Source: Jiella soli
GTDB taxonomy: Bacteria > Pseudomonadota > Alphaproteobacteria > Rhizobiales > Rhizobiaceae
Assembly: GCF_020615385.1 (NCBI RefSeq)
Contig: NZ_JAJAVB010000025.1
Span: forward strand, 581,296-645,295
Direction of reading: 5' to 3'
Length of the DNA stretch: 64,000 nucleotides
Below are positions 7,870 to 17,329 of this stretch, one piece after another. The position numbers and the translations under genes were made by a program. Under the pieces are notes generated by a model. The model was not told where the DNA came from. It searched no databases and worked only from the letters and a program-made list of their open reading frames with translations. The stretch's first letter is position 1, and every line of letters begins with the position of its first letter.

Positions 7870-8571
7870 ATGCCCAGCAAACTATTCGCTGCCGCGCTGA
7901 TTTCGAGCCTGTCGCTCGTCTCGGCCGCGGCAATCGCCTCGCCGGCTGCGGCCGGAGCGCGGCATGTCGTGGAGCTTTTTACCAGCCAGGGCTGTTCGTC
8001 CTGCCCGCCGGCCGACGCGGTCCTCGCGGGGCTTGCACTCAGGACCGACCTCCTCGCGCTCGGCTTCCATGTCGACTACTGGGACGCGCTTGGCTGGAAG
8101 GACACGCTCGGCTCTCCCGCCCATTCGGCCCGCCAGCGCGCCTATGCCGGCGCGCGCGGCGACGGCCAGATCTATACGCCGCAGGCGGTCGTCGACGGCC
8201 AGGGCCACACCGTCGGTTCGAATGGCAGGGCGATCGGCCAGATGATGCTGGCCTCTCCGCTGCCGGTCGATCTGGAATTCGCCGGCGACAGCGTCTTGGT
8301 GGCCGCCGGAAAGGGCTCGGGCTCGCTCTGGCGCGTCGACTATACCGGCAAAGCCGAAGTGCCGATCGGGCGCGGAGAGAATTCGGGCCGCACCGTCACC
8401 TATGTCAACGCCGTCCGCGGCATGACTCTGATCGGCCGCTGGAACGGCAAGGCCGCGAGATATCCTCTCGGCGCCTGCGGCTCGGCGCGAGGTGCCGACG
8501 CCTGCGCGGTCATCCTGCAGGCCGGCGACCAGCGCCGGCCGGGAGCGATCCTCGGCGCCGCCACGCGCTGA
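7870..8571 (+). CDS. DUF1223 secreted thioredoxin-like protein (copy 1)
   Basis: A 233-residue protein with a signal peptide (LISSLSLVSAAAIASPAAAG) and a thioredoxin-fold DUF1223 domain. The CxxC pair is in ELFTSQGCSSCPPAD (Cys42 and Cys45), followed by the family motifs FHVDYWDALGWKDTLGS and YTPQAVVDGQ. An excellent ribosome site GGAGG precedes the ATG at 7870. A periplasmic redox or copper-handling role is plausible from the CxxC, but the family is uncharacterised. A second DUF1223 gene lies at 22395-23180 next to acnA; the two share motifs but differ elsewhere. Confidence 0.88.
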   Translation: MPSKLFAAALISSLSLVSAAAIASPAAAGARHVVELFTSQGCSSCPPADAVLAGLALRTDLLALGFHVDYWDALGWKDTLGSPAHSARQRAYAGARGDGQIYTPQAVVDGQGHTVGSNGRAIGQMMLASPLPVDLEFAGDSVLVAAGKGSGSLWRVDYTGKAEVPIGRGENSGRTVTYVNAVRGMTLIGRWNGKAARYPLGACGSARGADACAVILQAGDQRRPGAILGAATR

Positions 8572-8609
8572 CGGCGCGCGTTCGCCATGGCGCATGACCT
8601 GCGGCCGGC

Positions 8610-9875
8610 TCAACCGGCCGCGAGCTCGCTGATCCGCGACGCTTCCAGCTCGGTGCGCTCCTTCTTGCGCATCCGCTCCGATTCCGATTTCAGCTGCCCG
8701 CAGGCGGCGAAGATGTCGCGGCCGCGCGGCGTTCGGATCGGCGAGGCGTAGCCAGCCTGGTTCACATAGTCCGCGAAGCGCTCGATCTGGTCCCAGTCGG
8801 AGCATTCGTAGCGGCTGCCGGGCCAGGGATTGAACGGGATCAGATTGATCTTGGCGGGTATCCCGCGAAGGATCCGCACCAGTTCCTTCGCGTCGGCGAG
8901 GCTGTCGTTGACGCCCTTCAGCATCACATATTCGAAAGTGATCCGCTTGGCGTTGGACAGGCCCGGATAGGCCCGGCAGGCATCCAGCAGCTCGGCCAGC
9001 GGATACTTCCTGTTGATCGGCACCAGCTCGTCGCGCAACTCGTCGCGCACGGCGTGCAGCGAGATCGCCAGCATGACGCCCATCTCCTCGCCGGCCTTGC
9101 CGATCATCGGCACGACGCCGGAGGTCGACAGGGTGATCCGGCGCTTGGAGAGCGACAGGCCTTCCCCGTCCGACGCCACGGCGAGCGCTTCCTTCACACT
9201 GTCGAAATTGTACAGCGGCTCGCCCATGCCCATCATCACGACATTCGTCACGAGGCGGCCCTCTGACGGCACGATCGCGCCGGCCGGCGTCGCAGCGTCC
9301 GGAAAATCACCGAGACGGTCGCGGGCGATCAGGATCTGGCCGACGATCTCATCGGGGGTCAGGTTGCGGACCAGGCGCTGCGTGCCGGTGTGGCAGAAGG
9401 TGCAGGTGAGGGTGCAGCCGACCTGGCTCGAAACGCAGAGCGTGCCGCGGCCTTCCTCAGGGATGTAGACGGTCTCGATCTCGACCGGCCGCGCGGCGCC
9501 CTTCGCCGGGAAGCGCAGCACCCATTTCCGCGTGCCGTCGACCGAGATCTGCTCGGTGACGATCTCCGGCCGGGCGATCGAATAGGCGTCCGCGAGCTTC
9601 TGACGAAGGTCCTTGGCGACATTGGCCATCTGCGAAAAGTCGGAGACGCCGCGCACGTAGAGCCAGTGCCAGAGCTGCTGGGTGCGCATGCGCAGCTGCT
9701 TTTCCGGAACGCCCACGGCGGCGAGAGCCGCGCCGAGCCCCTCTCGCGACAGCCCGATCAGCGAGGGCTTCTCCGCACCGGCCTGCACGGACGCAGCATT
9801 CGCCGCTGCCTGGCCGGCAAGGGCCGCGGCAGAGGGCGTCGGACGGGAATTGGCGAGATCGATGGAGACGGCCAC
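8610..9875 (-). CDS. rlmN: Dual-specificity 23S rRNA/tRNA adenine-C2 methyltransferase
   Basis: A radical-SAM enzyme that methylates C2 of A2503 in 23S rRNA and A37 in some tRNAs. The radical-SAM cluster cysteines are in [11 protein letters not shown] (CxxxCxxC), preceded by [43 protein letters not shown] and the C-terminal [17 protein letters not shown] with its conserved catalytic Cys are all present. I favour the GTG at 9875 (421 residues) because AGAGGAAAG lies just before it and rhizobial RlmN proteins begin in this region; an ATG at 9965 would add 30 residues. It is convergent with the DUF1223 gene; a short GC hairpin overlaps its stop. Confidence 0.95.
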   Translation of the reverse strand: MAVSIDLANSRPTPSAAALAGQAAANAASVQAGAEKPSLIGLSREGLGAALAAVGVPEKQLRMRTQQLWHWLYVRGVSDFSQMANVAKDLRQKLADAYSIARPEIVTEQISVDGTRKWVLRFPAKGAARPVEIETVYIPEEGRGTLCVSSQVGCTLTCTFCHTGTQRLVRNLTPDEIVGQILIARDRLGDFPDAATPAGAIVPSEGRLVTNVVMMGMGEPLYNFDSVKEALAVASDGEGLSLSKRRITLSTSGVVPMIGKAGEEMGVMLAISLHAVRDELRDELVPINRKYPLAELLDACRAYPGLSNAKRITFEYVMLKGVNDSLADAKELVRILRGIPAKINLIPFNPWPGSRYECSDWDQIERFADYVNQAGYASPIRTPRGRDIFAACGQLKSESERMRKKERTELEASRISELAAG

Positions 9876-10091
9876 GGGCTTTCCTCTTCCGAATGCGGCG
9901 CTGCCACGCAATGGCGCAAGCCGCCTTTCGGCGAACGGGACAATGTCGAGATTACCCGCAGACATGCCCTTTCATGCCGGCGAGTTCAAGCCGTCGCCGG
10001 AATCGGACTCCTCAAATGCGCGAGCGCCGGAGAGGTCGGCGCTCGTCAGATCCGGCCGAAGGTGGCCGGCTCGGCGAAACTGCCAGGCCTG

Positions 10092-10598
10092 CTACTTGCA
10101 GTCCTTGATCGAGTTCAGCGCCGCGGTGACGCCCGACAGCGAATAGGTGTAGCTCGTATTGGTGCCGCGATCGGAAGTCGCGTCCACCTTGAGCTGCCGG
10201 CCGGCCTTCAGCGCGGCGACCAGCTGCGGCTCCTCGGCCGCGTTCTCCATCCACGCCGACTCGCCCTTGACGAACATCGTCCAGTTCTTGCCGTCGATGT
10301 CCAGCGTGACCTTCGAGCCCTCCTTGAGCTTGTAGCCCATCACCGCCTGCGGCTCATAGGAGACCCCCTGGCCCGGCTTTTGCGAGACCAGGAAAAAGAT
10401 GTCGCCGTGGTCGACGCCGCTCGGCTTCTTGGTGGTCGGCGTCGACAGAATGTAGCAGACCTTCCCGCCCGAGCCCGCATAGGCATAGGTGCCCCAGGCA
10501 TTGAACTGGTTCATGCGGGTTGGGGTCTGCGCCGCGCCAGCGGCGCTCGAGAAGATCAGAATGGCCGCCGCAGCCGTCAGGATTTTCGAAAGGTTCAT
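10092..10598 (-). CDS. Invasion-associated locus B (IalB) family protein
   Basis: A 168-residue secreted protein with signal peptide (ILTAAAAILIFSSAAGAA) and an IalB domain. It shows FNAWGTYAYAGSGGKVCYI, DIFFLVSQKPG, GYKLKEGSKVTLDIDGK and a terminal Cys pairing candidate (SIKDCK) with the Cys in KVCYI. IalB proteins are periplasmic or outer-membrane associated and widespread in Rhizobiales; in Bartonella one is linked to erythrocyte invasion, but most, as here, have no known role. It is transcribed alone. Confidence 0.9.
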   Translation of the reverse strand: MNLSKILTAAAAILIFSSAAGAAQTPTRMNQFNAWGTYAYAGSGGKVCYILSTPTTKKPSGVDHGDIFFLVSQKPGQGVSYEPQAVMGYKLKEGSKVTLDIDGKNWTMFVKGESAWMENAAEEPQLVAALKAGRQLKVDATSDRGTNTSYTYSLSGVTAALNSIKDCK

Positions 10599-10972
10599 GG
10601 TTCCCTGCTCTTCGGTGGTGCCTAAGGTCTGGCTGCCTCCACGCCCGCCGTCGCGCTCGGCGTCGGTCCCGGAAGCGATGATCCTCGGCTACACTAGACC
10701 CGGCCCGTTTATCGATGGTTAAGAGTTGGCAAAGATTGCCTCACACCGTCGAACGAACGGGGCGCCGGATCCCGGCGAAACCGGCCGGGAACGTGAGGAT
10801 CCCGCTATGCCAAGTCACGAATTGTGAAAGAAGGAAGGAATCCGGCGACAGTTTGACGCCTTGCCGAAAGGGCCGGCGCGGGCACAAGGCTCGCGCCAGA
10901 TTTGGGAATGCTCGCGGGGAGCAAGAGGCGCGTCGACCTGGTAGCCTACGGGCCGATCTTCGCTCCGCGCTG
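10599..10972. other. Intergenic region without a recognisable gene
   Basis: Lies between the start of the IalB-type gene and the stop of the ykvA-like gene. It is less GC-rich around 10690-10735 (TTTATCGATGGTTAAGAG), which probably holds the promoter of the IalB-type gene reading leftwards. The open frames here have no ribosome site and no family-like sequence. A short CCCGGC/GCCGGG stem near 10772-10790 has no T tract. Confidence 0.5.
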
Positions 10973-11353
10973 TCAGCGTTGGATCTCGCCGAGTGTGTCC
11001 CTCGCCCGGGCGTAGTGCTCCGGCCGGATGTTGTGTCGCACTGCCTGGAAGGCTGCCCAGAGAACGGCGATATCGTCCGTGAAGCCGAGCCCGAACATGA
11101 TGTCCGGGATGAAATCGATCGGCAGGACGAAATAGGCGAGCGCGGCAAAGAGGATGCCCCGGGTCGAGGCGGGGGTTTCGGAGTCGATCGCGCAATAATA
11201 GGAGGCGACCACATCCTCCATGAAAGGAATGTGGCGCAGGGCCCGCCGCACGGTGTCGAAGAAGCCGGAGCGCACGCGCTCTTCGCGCTCCGCCTGTTCC
11301 GCCTGCGAGCCCGGTCGCAAGATCTCGCCGATCTTCGCCTTGTCGAACGCCAT
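10973..11353 (-). CDS. YkvA family (DUF1232) membrane protein
   Basis: A 126-residue protein of the DUF1232/YkvA family, function unknown. The hallmark is the hydrophobic segment RGILFAALAYFVLPIDFIPD, followed by GFTDDIAVLWAA, together the most conserved part of the family. I chose the ATG at 11353 (MAFDKAKIGEI) because CGGGAG precedes it at good spacing; starts at 11359 and 11425 are also possible. Probably inner-membrane associated. Confidence 0.88.
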   Translation of the reverse strand: MAFDKAKIGEILRPGSQAEQAEREERVRSGFFDTVRRALRHIPFMEDVVASYYCAIDSETPASTRGILFAALAYFVLPIDFIPDIMFGLGFTDDIAVLWAAFQAVRHNIRPEHYARARDTLGEIQR

Positions 11354-11507
11354 CGCCATCTCCCGTTTGGTCGCCTTACCGGCTAAATGGCGAGGTCCCG
11401 ACGAGGCCTCAAGGGGTGCATGCAAACGCCTCGCGGCCGATTAGCGTGGCCACGCCGCGACTTGCCGCTGTTCGCCCCGGCGCCGGAGCGCTTTGCGAGC
11501 CCTCCTC

Positions 11508-12119
11508 TCAGCCGAACTGGCTGGCGAAGCTTGCGATCGGGAGAGGGGCGTCGTCGCGCTCGCGAACGGGGGCGCTCGCCGGGCGCTTGCGCAGCGCGAA
11601 GGCCTCTTCCATCAGATAAGGACCGCCGCCGACGGATTCGCGCGAGGAGAACAGCGCAAACCGATCGACACGGAACGGCGGCGTGCCGAAGCCGCCGCGC
11701 AGTGCGAGGTAGCGCGCCACCTCATCGGCCTTCGGCTGGCGCAGCCTGGCGACGGTGACATGCGGCACGAATTTGCGCTGGTCGGTGGGCAGCCCAAGCC
11801 GCTTGGCCGCACGATCGATATCGGCCTGCAGCGCCGAAAGCTCGGGCGAGGCCTCGACGCCGGCATAGACCGAATGCGGCTTCTTGGAACCGAAGGCGGC
11901 GAGGCCCTTGAGGGCGATCTGGAAGCTTCCGCGCTCGATGCGGTCGAGTGCGGCGACGATCTCGTCGGCCAGGCGCGGTTCCACGTCGCCGAAGAAGCGG
12001 AGGGTGAGGTGGTAGTTCTCCGGGTCGATCCAGCGCGCCGAGGGCAGCCCGCCGCGCAGGAGCGACAGGGACAGCGAGACGTCCTGTGGGATTTCGAGGG
12101 CGGTGAACAGTCGCGGCAT
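11508..12119 (-). CDS. thpR: RNA 2',3'-cyclic phosphodiesterase (2H family)
   Basis: A 203-residue 2H phosphoesterase that opens 2',3'-cyclic phosphates at RNA ends. Both catalytic HxT motifs are visible: HLTLRF (His37) and HVTVAR (His120). The N-terminus MPRLFTALEIP is typical, and GGPYLMEEAF near the C-terminus matches the family's final strand. The ATG at 12119 has GGAGG 8 bp upstream (ACGGAGGGTTATCCG); an upstream ATG at 12176 lacks this. It is divergent from the GNAT gene at 12305. Confidence 0.93.
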   Translation of the reverse strand: MPRLFTALEIPQDVSLSLSLLRGGLPSARWIDPENYHLTLRFFGDVEPRLADEIVAALDRIERGSFQIALKGLAAFGSKKPHSVYAGVEASPELSALQADIDRAAKRLGLPTDQRKFVPHVTVARLRQPKADEVARYLALRGGFGTPPFRVDRFALFSSRESVGGGPYLMEEAFALRKRPASAPVRERDDAPLPIASFASQFG

Positions 12120-12304
12120 CGGATAACCCTCCGTGCGTCGTTGCCTTCCAGAGAAGACTTTCATCAGGAGAGCCATGTTTCAAGGACAGGGCAGCCTTGC
12201 GCGGGCCCCGATCGCATTGCCGCGGCCGCAATGCACAACTATTCTATCGGCAGTCGGGAGGCTGGCGGCGGAGTGCGCCGCGATCTGCGCAAGGGGATTG
12301 ACCC

Positions 12305-12994
12305 ATGTCGTATCTTCCGGCCGAGCCGAACGTCGAAGATCTTGGCCACAGCGCCGCGTCCGTGCCCAAACTTGGAGCGGACGGCAGGCTCGGCACGATC
12401 CGGCGGCTTGCGGCAAGCGAATCGACTTTGCTGTTCGGCCATCTCCAGCGCCTCGATCCAGAGACCCGGCGCATGCGCTTCGGAAGTCCGGTCAACGACG
12501 CCTTTCTTCAACGCTATGCCGATTTCGCGCTCGGAACGGACACGCTCGTCAAGGGTCTCTTCGTCGACGGCGAGCTGCGGGGGATCGCCGAGCTTCGGTT
12601 CCTTACGGGCCGGTCCGACGAGGCCGAAGGCGCCTTTTCGATCGAGCGGAATTTCCAGGGCCGGGGCCTCGGCGGCCGGCTGTTCGGCCGGCTTCTTACT
12701 GCGGCGAAGAACCGCGGCATCCGCCGGCTCTACCTCACCTGCCTCCGGGACAACCGCCGCATGCAGGCGATCGCGCGGCACTACGGCGCCGAGCTCAGCT
12801 TCGTCGAGGGCGACGCGGTCGCCGAACTGACCGGCCAGCGTCCCGATGCCGCGAGCATTGCCCAGGAATGGGCCGAGGAGAGCGAGGCCTTCGTCTTCGC
12901 CATGATCGAGTGGCGCCAGCAGAGCGCGCTCATGCTCTTCGAGCCGCTGCGGCGGCTGGCGGCGAATGCGGGAAGCGTCTTCAGCCGGCTTTGA
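12305..12994 (+). CDS. GNAT family N-acetyltransferase
   Basis: A 229-residue GNAT protein. The acetyl-CoA binding motif A reads RNFQGRGLGGRLFGRLLTAA (Q/RxxGxG/A), followed by the strand RRLYLTCLRDNRRM. The N-terminal part (RLDPETRRMRFGSPVNDAF) is typical of stand-alone or PatZ-like acetyltransferase domains. GGGG precedes the ATG. Its last 14 bp overlap the end of the convergent esterase gene. The substrate is not evident. Confidence 0.85.
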   Translation: MSYLPAEPNVEDLGHSAASVPKLGADGRLGTIRRLAASESTLLFGHLQRLDPETRRMRFGSPVNDAFLQRYADFALGTDTLVKGLFVDGELRGIAELRFLTGRSDEAEGAFSIERNFQGRGLGGRLFGRLLTAAKNRGIRRLYLTCLRDNRRMQAIARHYGAELSFVEGDAVAELTGQRPDAASIAQEWAEESEAFVFAMIEWRQQSALMLFEPLRRLAANAGSVFSRL

Positions 12995-13664
12995 CGGTAT
13001 CGAGGGTCTTTTCGATCAGCGGCAGGATCTTCTTCACGATCACCGCGACCCCCTCGGGATTGGGGTGCATCGCGTCGGCCTGATTGAGATCCTGCTGCGC
13101 CGCGACGCCCTCCAGGAAGAAGGGGTAGAAGGCGACTCCGTATTTCTCCGCAAGCTCCGGAAAAATGGCATCAAAGGTCTTCGCATAATCCGCGCCCATG
13201 TTCGGCGGCGCCATCATGCCGGCAAGGATCACCGCCTGCCCGCGGCCGGTCAGCTTGCCCAAAATGGCGTCGAGATTGTCGCGCACGATGCCCGGCGAGA
13301 CGCCGCGCAGCGCGTCGTTGGCGCCGAGCTCGACGATGACGAGATCGGCATTGGCGGGCACCGACCATTCGAGCCGGGCGAGGCCGCCGGTCGTGGTGTC
13401 GCCGGAGACGCCGGCATTCGTCACGGTGACGTCGTAGCCGTTCTGTCGCAGCGCCGCCTGCAGCTGCTCGGGAAAGGCCTCGCCCGGGCCGACGCCATAG
13501 CCCTGCGTCAGACTGTCGCCGAAGGCGACGATCTCCAGCCGGTCGTCGGCCGGCGGGGGTCCGGAGGCGGTTCCGCCTGACGCTGTCTGCGCCGCCGCCG
13601 CTGCGCAGAAGCCGAGCCATGACAAAAACGTCAGCATTGCCGCGATCTGTTGGAAGCGTTGCAT
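12981..13664 (-). CDS. Periplasmic GDSL/SGNH arylesterase (TesA-like)
   Basis: A 227-residue secreted SGNH hydrolase. After a signal peptide (LTFLSWLGFCAAAAAQ), block I is IVAFGDSLTQGYGV with the nucleophile Ser. The block II Gly is in TNAGVSGDTTTGG, block III is VELGANDALRG with the Asn, and block V is DAMHPNPEG with the Asp/His pair. It probably hydrolyses thioesters or arylesters in the periplasm, like E. coli TesA. It is divergent from the ATPase/permease genes at 13751-17097, the same arrangement as tesA with ybbA-ybbP in enterics, suggesting a functional unit. Confidence 0.93.
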   Translation of the reverse strand: MQRFQQIAAMLTFLSWLGFCAAAAAQTASGGTASGPPPADDRLEIVAFGDSLTQGYGVGPGEAFPEQLQAALRQNGYDVTVTNAGVSGDTTTGGLARLEWSVPANADLVIVELGANDALRGVSPGIVRDNLDAILGKLTGRGQAVILAGMMAPPNMGADYAKTFDAIFPELAEKYGVAFYPFFLEGVAAQQDLNQADAMHPNPEGVAVIVKKILPLIEKTLDTVKAG

Positions 13665-13750
13665 CGCACACCCATATTGCGAAAGCCCGAGCGGGGGCTG
13701 TTTCGAGAGACCGAACAGGGCCGGCCGGGCGGATATAGGAGCAGGCGAAG

Positions 13751-14506
13751 TTGGCGGAAGCGGCGATCCGATTACGAAACGTTCAACTGACCCTCGGCTC
13801 CGGTCGCAGCTCGGTGCATGTCCTGAAGGGGATCGACCTCGATGTCGAGATAGGCGAATCCGTCGGCATCGTCGGGCCCTCGGGCTCGGGCAAGTCGACC
13901 CTCCTGATGGTGCTGGCCGGCCTCGAACGCGCCGATTCCGGCGAGGTCGAGATCGCGGGGCGGTCGCTAGTCGGCCTCGGCGAAGACGATCTGGCGGCGT
14001 TCAGAGGCCAGAACATCGGCATCGTCTTCCAGTCCTTCCACCTCATACCCAACATGACGGCGCTGGAAAACGTCGCCGTTCCGCTCGAACTCGCTGGCAC
14101 CGGCGATGCCTTCGCCCGGGCCGAGCGCGAGCTTCGCAATGTCGGTCTCGCCGACCGGGTGACGCATTATCCGGGCGAGCTTTCGGGCGGCGAGCAGCAG
14201 CGCGTCGCCATGGCGAGGGCGCTCGCCCCGGAGCCGGCAATCCTCATCGCCGACGAGCCGACGGGCAATCTCGATCAGGAGACCGGCCGCCAGGTTGCCG
14301 ATCTCCTGTTTTCCGAATGCGAGCGGCGCCACATGACCATGGTGCTCGTCACCCATGATCCGGCGCTCGCGCATCGCTGCAGCCGCGAGATCAGGGTCCG
14401 CTCGGGCATGATCGGCGACGCCACTGGGACCGGCGCCGATGTCGGCGCTGACAGGATCCCCGCGCCGGCGGCTGCGGGATCCGCCGCGCAAGCGGACGCC
14501 ATATGA
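13751..14506 (+). CDS. ABC transporter ATPase (YbbA/LolD type)
   Basis: A 251-residue ATPase of the MacB/LolD/YbbA class. Walker A is GPSGSGKST, Q-loop FQSFHLIPNMTALENV, signature LSGGEQQRVAMARAL, Walker B ILIADEPTGNLD and H-loop VTHD. The start codon is TTG at 13751 (MAEAAIRLRN), with a GGAGCAGG stretch upstream; no better ATG exists in frame. It overlaps the FtsX-type permease gene by 4 bp and therefore forms one transport complex with it. The TesA-like esterase is divergent. Confidence 0.95.
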   Translation: MAEAAIRLRNVQLTLGSGRSSVHVLKGIDLDVEIGESVGIVGPSGSGKSTLLMVLAGLERADSGEVEIAGRSLVGLGEDDLAAFRGQNIGIVFQSFHLIPNMTALENVAVPLELAGTGDAFARAERELRNVGLADRVTHYPGELSGGEQQRVAMARALAPEPAILIADEPTGNLDQETGRQVADLLFSECERRHMTMVLVTHDPALAHRCSREIRVRSGMIGDATGTGADVGADRIPAPAAAGSAAQADAI

Positions 14507-17097
14507 CCGCGATCGACAGTGCCGCCAGCTATGCCGGCACCGGCTCCGGGTCGCCGGCCGGCCGTCTGGCCCGGGCCCGCCTTGCCTGGCGCTTTGCTTT
14601 GCGCGAAATGCGCGGCGGGCTCTCCGGCTTCTACATCTTCCTGGCCTGCATCACCCTCGGCGTCGGCGCGATCGCGGCAGTGAATTCCGTCGCGACGATG
14701 ATGACGACCGGCATTGCCGCCGAAGGCCGTGCGATCCTCGGCGGAGATCTGCGCTTTGCGCTCATCCAGCGGCAGGCGACGCCGGAGGAGGCCGACTATC
14801 TGAAGAGCCTCGGCGATGTCTCGAGCGCGGCTTCGCTTCGCTCGATGGTCCGGCTTTTAGACGGCAGCGACCAGTCGCTGACCGAAGTGAAGGCGGTCGA
14901 TGGCGCCTATCCGCTCTACGGCGAGGTCGAGACCGAGCCGCAGCGGCCGCTGGAAGACTTCCTGGCCGAACGGGACGGGCGGTACGGTGCGGTCGCGGCA
15001 AGCGAATTGTTCGAGCGGCTGGGGGTCCAGCCGGGCGCTGTGGTCGATCTCGGCGGCATCGGGATCGAGCTGCGCGGCGTCCTCACCCGCGAGCCGGACG
15101 TCTTGTCGGACGGGATCAACTTCGCGCCGCGGCTGATGATCTCGAGAGCGGCGCTCGAAGCTTCCGGCCTCGTCCAGCCGGGCAGCCTGGTCGAATACGA
15201 CTATCGCGTCCGGATGAAGGATTCGGCCGGCGCCAAGGCCGCCGAGGAGGCCGCGCGCAAGCGCTTCCCCGATTCCGGCTTCCAGATTCGCACGGCGCAT
15301 GAGGCAGCGCCGGCGCTGCAGAGGAACATCGAGCGGTTCTCGCAATTCCTGACGCTCGTCGGCCTCACCGCCCTCATCGTCGGCGGGGTGGGCGTGGCGA
15401 ACGCCGTCGGTGCCTATCTCGATTCCAAGCGGCAGGTGATCGCGACCTTCAAGAGCCTCGGCGCCAGCGGCGGCTTCGTCGTGACCGTCTATCTGATGCA
15501 GATCATGACGCTTGCCGGGCTCGGCATCGTCGCCGGCTTGATTCTCGGGATCATCGCGCCCTTCGCGACGGCACGGTTCCTGGAAAGCATCATCCCCGTC
15601 GCGGCCGAGGCGTCGGTCTATCCGCCGGCCTTGCTCCTGGCGGCCGCCTTCGGCGCGCTCACGGCGCTCGCCTTCGCGCTCATCCCCCTCGGGCGCACCC
15701 GCGACGTCGCCGCGACCGCCCTGTTCCGGGAGGCCGGCGGATCGGGAGAGGGGCGCATGCGCTGGTCCTATCTCGGCGGCGCGCTCGTCCTTGCGCTGCT
15801 GATCGCCGGCCTCGCGCTCTTGATGGCGAGCGACAAGCGCGTGGCGCTGATCTTCCTCGGCGGGACGGCTGCCGCCTTCGTCATCCTGCGCGGCGTCGCC
15901 ATCGGCATCGAATGGCTGGCGCGCCGCGCGCCGCGCATCGCCTCGACGCCTCTGAGGCTCGCCATCGGCAACATCCACCGGCCGGGCGCGCTGACGCGGT
16001 CGGTGGTCCTGTCGCTCGGCCTCGGCCTGACGCTGCTCGTTACGCTGGCGATCATCGACTTCGACCTGCGCCGGGAGATCGGCACGGGCATGGCTTCCCG
16101 GGCGCCCGACTTCTTCTTCGTCGACATCCAGAAGGACCAGATGACGGGCTTTGCGAAGCGGATCGACGCGCTTGCCCCCGGCTCGCATCTCAACACCGCG
16201 CCGATGCTGCGCGGCCGCATCGTCAAGCTGAACGGCGAGGATGTCTCGAAGATCAAGGTGCCGCCTGAGGGGGCCTGGGTGCTGAAGGGCGATCGCGGCG
16301 TCACCTATTCGCCGACCGTGCCGGAACACTCGACGGTCACCGAAGGAAAATGGTGGCCGAAGGACTATCACGGCGCGCCGCTCGTCTCCTTCTCCGACGA
16401 GGAGGGCCGCGAACTCGGCCTGAAGGTCGGGGACACGCTGACCGTCAACGTCCTCGGCCGCAACATCACGGCGACGATCGCGAACTTCCGCAAGGTGGAA
16501 TGGGAGTCGCTGTCGATCAATTTCGTCATGGTCTTCTCGCCGGACGCGTTCGCCGGCGCGCCGCATTCCTGGCTCGCCACGCTGACGATCCCCGATGCGG
16601 GCGAAGCGGCGGAAAAGGCCGTCGTGAACGGCGTCACCAACGCCTATCCGGCGATCACCACGGTGCGCGTCAAGGAGGCGCTCGACGCGGTCAACGACCT
16701 CATCGCGCAACTGGCGCTGGCGATCCGCGTCGCCGCCGCCGTGGCGCTGGTCGCTTCCGTGCTGGTGCTCGCGGGCGCGCTCGCGGCCGGCAATCGGGGC
16801 CGGGTCCACGACGCCGTCGTCCTGAAGACGCTCGGCGCGACGCGGCGGACCCTCATCCGCGCCTTCGCGACCGAATATCTTCTGCTCGGCCTTGCCACCG
16901 GCATCTTCGCCATCGGCGCCGGCGCTCTGGCGGCTTGGTTCGTCGTCTCCGAGATCATGGCGCTGCCCTTCGTCTTCGACTGGACGGTGGCGCTGACGAC
17001 GCTCGTCGTCTCACTGGTCTTGACGGTCGGCTTCGGCCTTCTCGGCACATGGCGCATCCTGGGGCAGAAGGCGGCGCCGGTGTTGCGCAATTTGTGA
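14503..17097 (+). CDS. FtsX-like ABC permease (YbbP family)
   Basis: An 864-residue permease with two FtsX-type four-helix modules. The first has TM1 near residue 45 (FYIFLACITLGVGAIAAV) and helices near 280-400; the second lies at the C-terminus (RVAAAVALVASVLVLAGALA, FATEYLLLGLATGIFAIGAG). Large periplasmic domains lie between (for example ILGGDLRFAL and the 540-720 region). This is the YbbP/COG3127 architecture, thought to extrude or extract a lipophilic or cell-envelope substrate with YbbA. The substrate is unknown. The gene starts inside the ATPase stop codon region (ATGA overlap). Confidence 0.94.
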   Translation: MTAIDSAASYAGTGSGSPAGRLARARLAWRFALREMRGGLSGFYIFLACITLGVGAIAAVNSVATMMTTGIAAEGRAILGGDLRFALIQRQATPEEADYLKSLGDVSSAASLRSMVRLLDGSDQSLTEVKAVDGAYPLYGEVETEPQRPLEDFLAERDGRYGAVAASELFERLGVQPGAVVDLGGIGIELRGVLTREPDVLSDGINFAPRLMISRAALEASGLVQPGSLVEYDYRVRMKDSAGAKAAEEAARKRFPDSGFQIRTAHEAAPALQRNIERFSQFLTLVGLTALIVGGVGVANAVGAYLDSKRQVIATFKSLGASGGFVVTVYLMQIMTLAGLGIVAGLILGIIAPFATARFLESIIPVAAEASVYPPALLLAAAFGALTALAFALIPLGRTRDVAATALFREAGGSGEGRMRWSYLGGALVLALLIAGLALLMASDKRVALIFLGGTAAAFVILRGVAIGIEWLARRAPRIASTPLRLAIGNIHRPGALTRSVVLSLGLGLTLLVTLAIIDFDLRREIGTGMASRAPDFFFVDIQKDQMTGFAKRIDALAPGSHLNTAPMLRGRIVKLNGEDVSKIKVPPEGAWVLKGDRGVTYSPTVPEHSTVTEGKWWPKDYHGAPLVSFSDEEGRELGLKVGDTLTVNVLGRNITATIANFRKVEWESLSINFVMVFSPDAFAGAPHSWLATLTIPDAGEAAEKAVVNGVTNAYPAITTVRVKEALDAVNDLIAQLALAIRVAAAVALVASVLVLAGALAAGNRGRVHDAVVLKTLGATRRTLIRAFATEYLLLGLATGIFAIGAGALAAWFVVSEIMALPFVFDWTVALTTLVVSLVLTVGFGLLGTWRILGQKAAPVLRNL

Positions 17098-17329
17098 CTT
17101 CGGGAGGATGGGTCTCCGGCCGGTTCGCTCTCACTGTCGATAACGCAGAATTAATCCTGACTTACGCGGAATTGTTTCGATCGCACCGGCCCGCTCTTGT
17201 GTTGAAAAGGGCCAATCCGCATATTGTGGTCAGGACTGCTGGGGGTCCCGCCAGCGGCGCCTCCGTTTGACGATCCGCAAGGATTGGTCGACGGACACCG
17301 GACGGGACACGCAGAAAGGAATTCGATCC

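Noticed and set aside
11493-12830. A 445-codon plus-strand frame across thpR and the GNAT gene
   Set aside because: It runs antisense to thpR, which has both HxT motifs, and out of frame with the GNAT gene.
14857-16809. A 650-codon minus-strand frame inside the FtsX-like permease gene
   Set aside because: Antisense shadow rich in Arg/Asp/Gly; the plus strand encodes two intact FtsX modules.
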